Shown: positions 61,999 to 64,000 of the stretch, piece by piece
Layout of the letters: each line of letters starts with the position of its first letter
How positions within the stretch are numbered: position 1 is the stretch's first letter
Assembly: GCF_947500255.1 (NCBI RefSeq)
Contig: NZ_CANMRL010000003.1
Coordinates: 1-64,000 of the forward strand
Length of the DNA stretch: 64,000 bases
Direction of reading: 5' to 3'
From: an uncultured Psychroserpens sp.
GTDB lineage: Bacteria; Bacteroidota; Bacteroidia; Flavobacteriales; Flavobacteriaceae
The notes under the pieces: model-generated
Databases searched by the model: none
Seen by the model: only the letters and a program-made list of their open reading frames with translations
What the model was told of the DNA's origin: nothing
Made by a program: the position numbers and the translations under genes

Positions 61999-62763
61999 AT
62001 GGGTAAAATCATTGCAATTGCCAATCAAAAAGGAGGTGTTGGAAAAACAACGACTTCTGTAAATTTAGCAGCATCATTAGGAGTTCTAGAAAAAAAAGTC
62101 TTGCTTATCGACGCAGATCCGCAGGCTAATGCAACTTCAGGACTTGGTATTGATGTCGAACAAGTTGAGATTGGAACCTACCAGTTATTAGAGCATACGG
62201 CATCGGCCGAAGAATGCATTATAGAAACCGATTCACCTAATGTAGATATTATACCTGCTCATATCGACTTAGTTGCTATTGAAATTGAGCTAGTAGATAA
62301 AGATGAACGCGAATATATGCTCAGAAAGGCTGTATCGCATTTAAAATCATCTTATGATTACATTTTAATCGACTGTGCTCCTTCTCTGGGATTATTAACT
62401 TTAAATGCGCTTACTGCGTCAGATTCTGTTATTATTCCTATTCAGTGTGAATATTTTGCACTCGAAGGTTTAGGAAAATTATTGAATACTGTGAAAAGTG
62501 TTCAAAAAATTCATAATACCGAGTTAGATATTGAAGGAATGCTACTTACAATGTTTGATCAACGACTACGTTTATCAAATCAGGTAGTAGAAGAAGTACA
62601 AAAGCATTTTAGTGATATGGTTTTTGAAACCATTATTCAAAGAAATGTAAGACTAGGCGAAGCACCAAGCTATGGAGAAAGTATCATTAAATATGATGTG
62701 AGTAGTAAAGGTGCTACAAATTATTTAAGTTTAGCAAAAGAAATAATAAACAAGAACTCATAA
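61999..62763 (+). CDS. parA: Chromosome partitioning ATPase ParA
   Basis: A 254-residue ParA of the chromosomal (Soj) type. The deviant Walker A is KGGVGKTT at residues 11-18, with LLIDADPQANATSGLG, IDCAPSLGLLTLNALTASDSVIIPIQCEYFALEGL, and FDQRLRLSNQVVEEV. It lacks the N-terminal extension of plasmid ParA proteins, so it should be the chromosomal form. The stop overlaps the parB start (TAATG). A 200-bp gap upstream holds the M16 terminator and no parS-like site that I can see. Confidence 0.94.
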   Translation: MGKIIAIANQKGGVGKTTTSVNLAASLGVLEKKVLLIDADPQANATSGLGIDVEQVEIGTYQLLEHTASAEECIIETDSPNVDIIPAHIDLVAIEIELVDKDEREYMLRKAVSHLKSSYDYILIDCAPSLGLLTLNALTASDSVIIPIQCEYFALEGLGKLLNTVKSVQKIHNTELDIEGMLLTMFDQRLRLSNQVVEEVQKHFSDMVFETIIQRNVRLGEAPSYGESIIKYDVSSKGATNYLSLAKEIINKNS

Positions 62764-63662
62764 TGGCGAAGGCAACAAAAAAACAAGCATTAGGTAGAGG
62801 TTTATCTGCATTGTTGAAAGATCCTTCTAATGATATAAAATCTGCAAATGATAAAAATGCAGATACTATTATTGGCAATATTGTAGAACTAGATATAGAG
62901 GCCATTGAAATTAATCCGTTTCAACCACGTACCAATTTCAATGAAGAAACCTTACGTGAATTAGCATCATCTATAAAAGAGTTGGGTGTTATACAACCAA
63001 TTACAGTTAGAAAATTGGAATTCAATAAATTTCAATTGGTATCTGGAGAACGTCGTTTTAGAGCTTCAAAATTAATTGGTTTAAAAACTATTCCTGCCTA
63101 CATACGTATTGCCAATGACCAAGAGTCGTTAGAAATGGCTCTGGTGGAAAATATTCAACGCCAAGATTTAGATCCTATTGAAATTGCACTTTCCTATCAG
63201 CGATTAATTGATGAGATTGCTTTAACGCAAGAACAAATGAGTGAGCGTGTAGGAAAAAAGCGTTCTACGATAGCTAACTATTTACGATTGTTAAAATTAG
63301 ATCCAATCATTCAAACTGGTATGCGCGACGGGTTTATTTCTATGGGTCATGGTCGTGCGATAATCAATATTGAGGATCAAAATGTTCAGTTAGATATCTA
63401 TGAAAAGATCATTACTGATAAATTATCTGTTAGAGCTACTGAAGCCCTAGTTAAAAATTACCACAACCCAACAGCCAAAAAACCTTCTGAAAGCCAAGAA
63501 CTACCTAAATTTGTTAAAAAAGGCATAAAAGAATTTTCAGAATACTTTGGCCACAAAATTGGCGTTAAACTATCTAAGAATGGTAAAGGTCAAATAACAA
63601 TTCCGTTCCATTCTGAAGAAGATTTCAATCGTATTAAAAAACTAGTGCAACGTGCTAAATAA
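62763..63662 (+). CDS. parB: Chromosome partitioning protein ParB
   Basis: A 299-residue protein. N-terminal Arg-finger region KKQALGRGLSALL, CTPase/nuclease-like domain with IEINPFQPRTNFNEETLRELASSIKELGVIQPITVR and GERRFRASKLIGLKTIPAYI, then HTH EQMSERVGKKRSTIANYLRLLKLDP and HGRAII. These are ParB/Spo0J motifs for parS binding and CTP-dependent sliding. The last 11 bases are shared with the start of a DUF5683 gene. It forms the usual parA-parB pair. Confidence 0.94.
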   Translation: MAKATKKQALGRGLSALLKDPSNDIKSANDKNADTIIGNIVELDIEAIEINPFQPRTNFNEETLRELASSIKELGVIQPITVRKLEFNKFQLVSGERRFRASKLIGLKTIPAYIRIANDQESLEMALVENIQRQDLDPIEIALSYQRLIDEIALTQEQMSERVGKKRSTIANYLRLLKLDPIIQTGMRDGFISMGHGRAIINIEDQNVQLDIYEKIITDKLSVRATEALVKNYHNPTAKKPSESQELPKFVKKGIKEFSEYFGHKIGVKLSKNGKGQITIPFHSEEDFNRIKKLVQRAK

Positions 63663-64000
63663 ATTAGTCTACAGCTTATTTTTTTCTCTTTTTTTCAGTG
63701 GTGTGATTTTCGCTCAAGAAAATAAAAAAACTGAAGACATTAATTCTGATTTAGTAGTTGTCAAAGATTCTATTAAAACGAAAAGAGAGCCTCTTAATGT
63801 TTTAGCTCCTTCAAAAGCTGCGTTTTATTCTGCTATTCTTCCTGGTTTGGGACAAGCCTACAACAAAAAGTATTGGAAAATCCCAATAGCTTACGCTTTG
63901 ATTGGTACGCCATTATATTTATATATCAAAAACGATAAAGACTATAACTTATATCGTGATGCCTATAAAAGACGTTTGGCTGGGTTTGGTCAAGGTTCTG
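63652..64000 (+). CDS. DUF5683 domain protein, 3' end outside the window
   Basis: The frame opens with a GTG at 63652 inside the end of parB and reads VLNKLVYSLFFSLFFSGVIFA|Q, a good signal peptide. The first 116 codons include APSKAAFYSAILPGLGQAYNKKYWKIPIAYALIGTPLYLYI, matching the DUF5683 membrane domain. In flavobacteria this gene is usually found after parAB and before dapB. It has no ATG before base 64000 in this frame, so GTG is the likely start. The gene continues past the window. Confidence 0.78.
   Translation, partial: MLNKLVYSLFFSLFFSGVIFAQENKKTEDINSDLVVVKDSIKTKREPLNVLAPSKAAFYSAILPGLGQAYNKKYWKIPIAYALIGTPLYLYIKNDKDYNLYRDAYKRRLAGFGQGS

Overview
The window reads as a chromosomal segment of a marine-type flavobacterium (Bacteroidota, Flavobacteriaceae). 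The DNA is AT-rich. Several intergenic regions carry the Bacteroidota -7 promoter form TAnnTTTG. Marker families include an SprB-like gliding adhesin with a type B type IX secretion tail, a PorP/SprF partner, BshA (bacillithiol), LytS/LytTR signalling, a flavobacterial LptD and a MutA/MutB methylmalonyl-CoA mutase. No rRNA operon, CRISPR array or insertion sequence was seen. All function calls come from reading motifs and gene order, not from database searches.

Layout. 1-10644: surface and gliding locus (the 3' part of a coiled-coil repeat gene, a 2738-residue SprB-like adhesin, a PorP/SprF protein). 10654-20606: membrane-anchored winged-helix regulator divergent from a YceI operon, then an ABC transporter whose permease is fused to an M1 peptidase, divergent from a LytS/LytTR pair. 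20671-35622: mostly minus-strand housekeeping genes (DEAD-box helicase, BshA, GH3/beta-lactamase fusion, SerB, a bacterial-PH-domain pair, two Fe-S oxidoreductase-like proteins, an MCE protein, a cell-wall amidase). 35746-45236: LptD, RidA, a PpiC-type isomerase, RsmE, a TrmH-type methylase, a PerM/AI-2E-type membrane protein and a THUMP-like methyltransferase.

45456-48709 is the most unusual part. A 46-bp piece of the tRNA-Arg(TCT) gene is repeated directly on both sides of a roughly 3.2-kb insert. The insert has no recognisable integrase. It carries a DUF3800 gene, a beta-family (sce7725-like) gene and, convergently, an sce7726-like gene with a PD-(D/E)XK-type motif. I read it as an integrase-less mini-island, probably with a defence-type cargo, that brings its own terminator for the disrupted tRNA operon. 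A 21-bp inverted repeat near its right end looks like recombinase or other protein binding sites.

48665-64000: tRNA-Arg and tRNA-Pro, a PQQ-type sugar dehydrogenase with a cytochrome c lipoprotein, uridine kinase, FtsB/DivIC, methylmalonyl-CoA mutase small and large subunits with two lipoprotein genes between them, a run of small membrane proteins, an M16 peptidase, ParA/ParB, and the start of a DUF5683 gene cut by the window edge.

Two regulators have matching repeat patterns next to their own genes: three 11-bp direct repeats beside the PhoB-like winged-helix regulator, and two LytTR-type half-sites 21 bp apart before the LytS/LytTR genes. Both are testable operator predictions.
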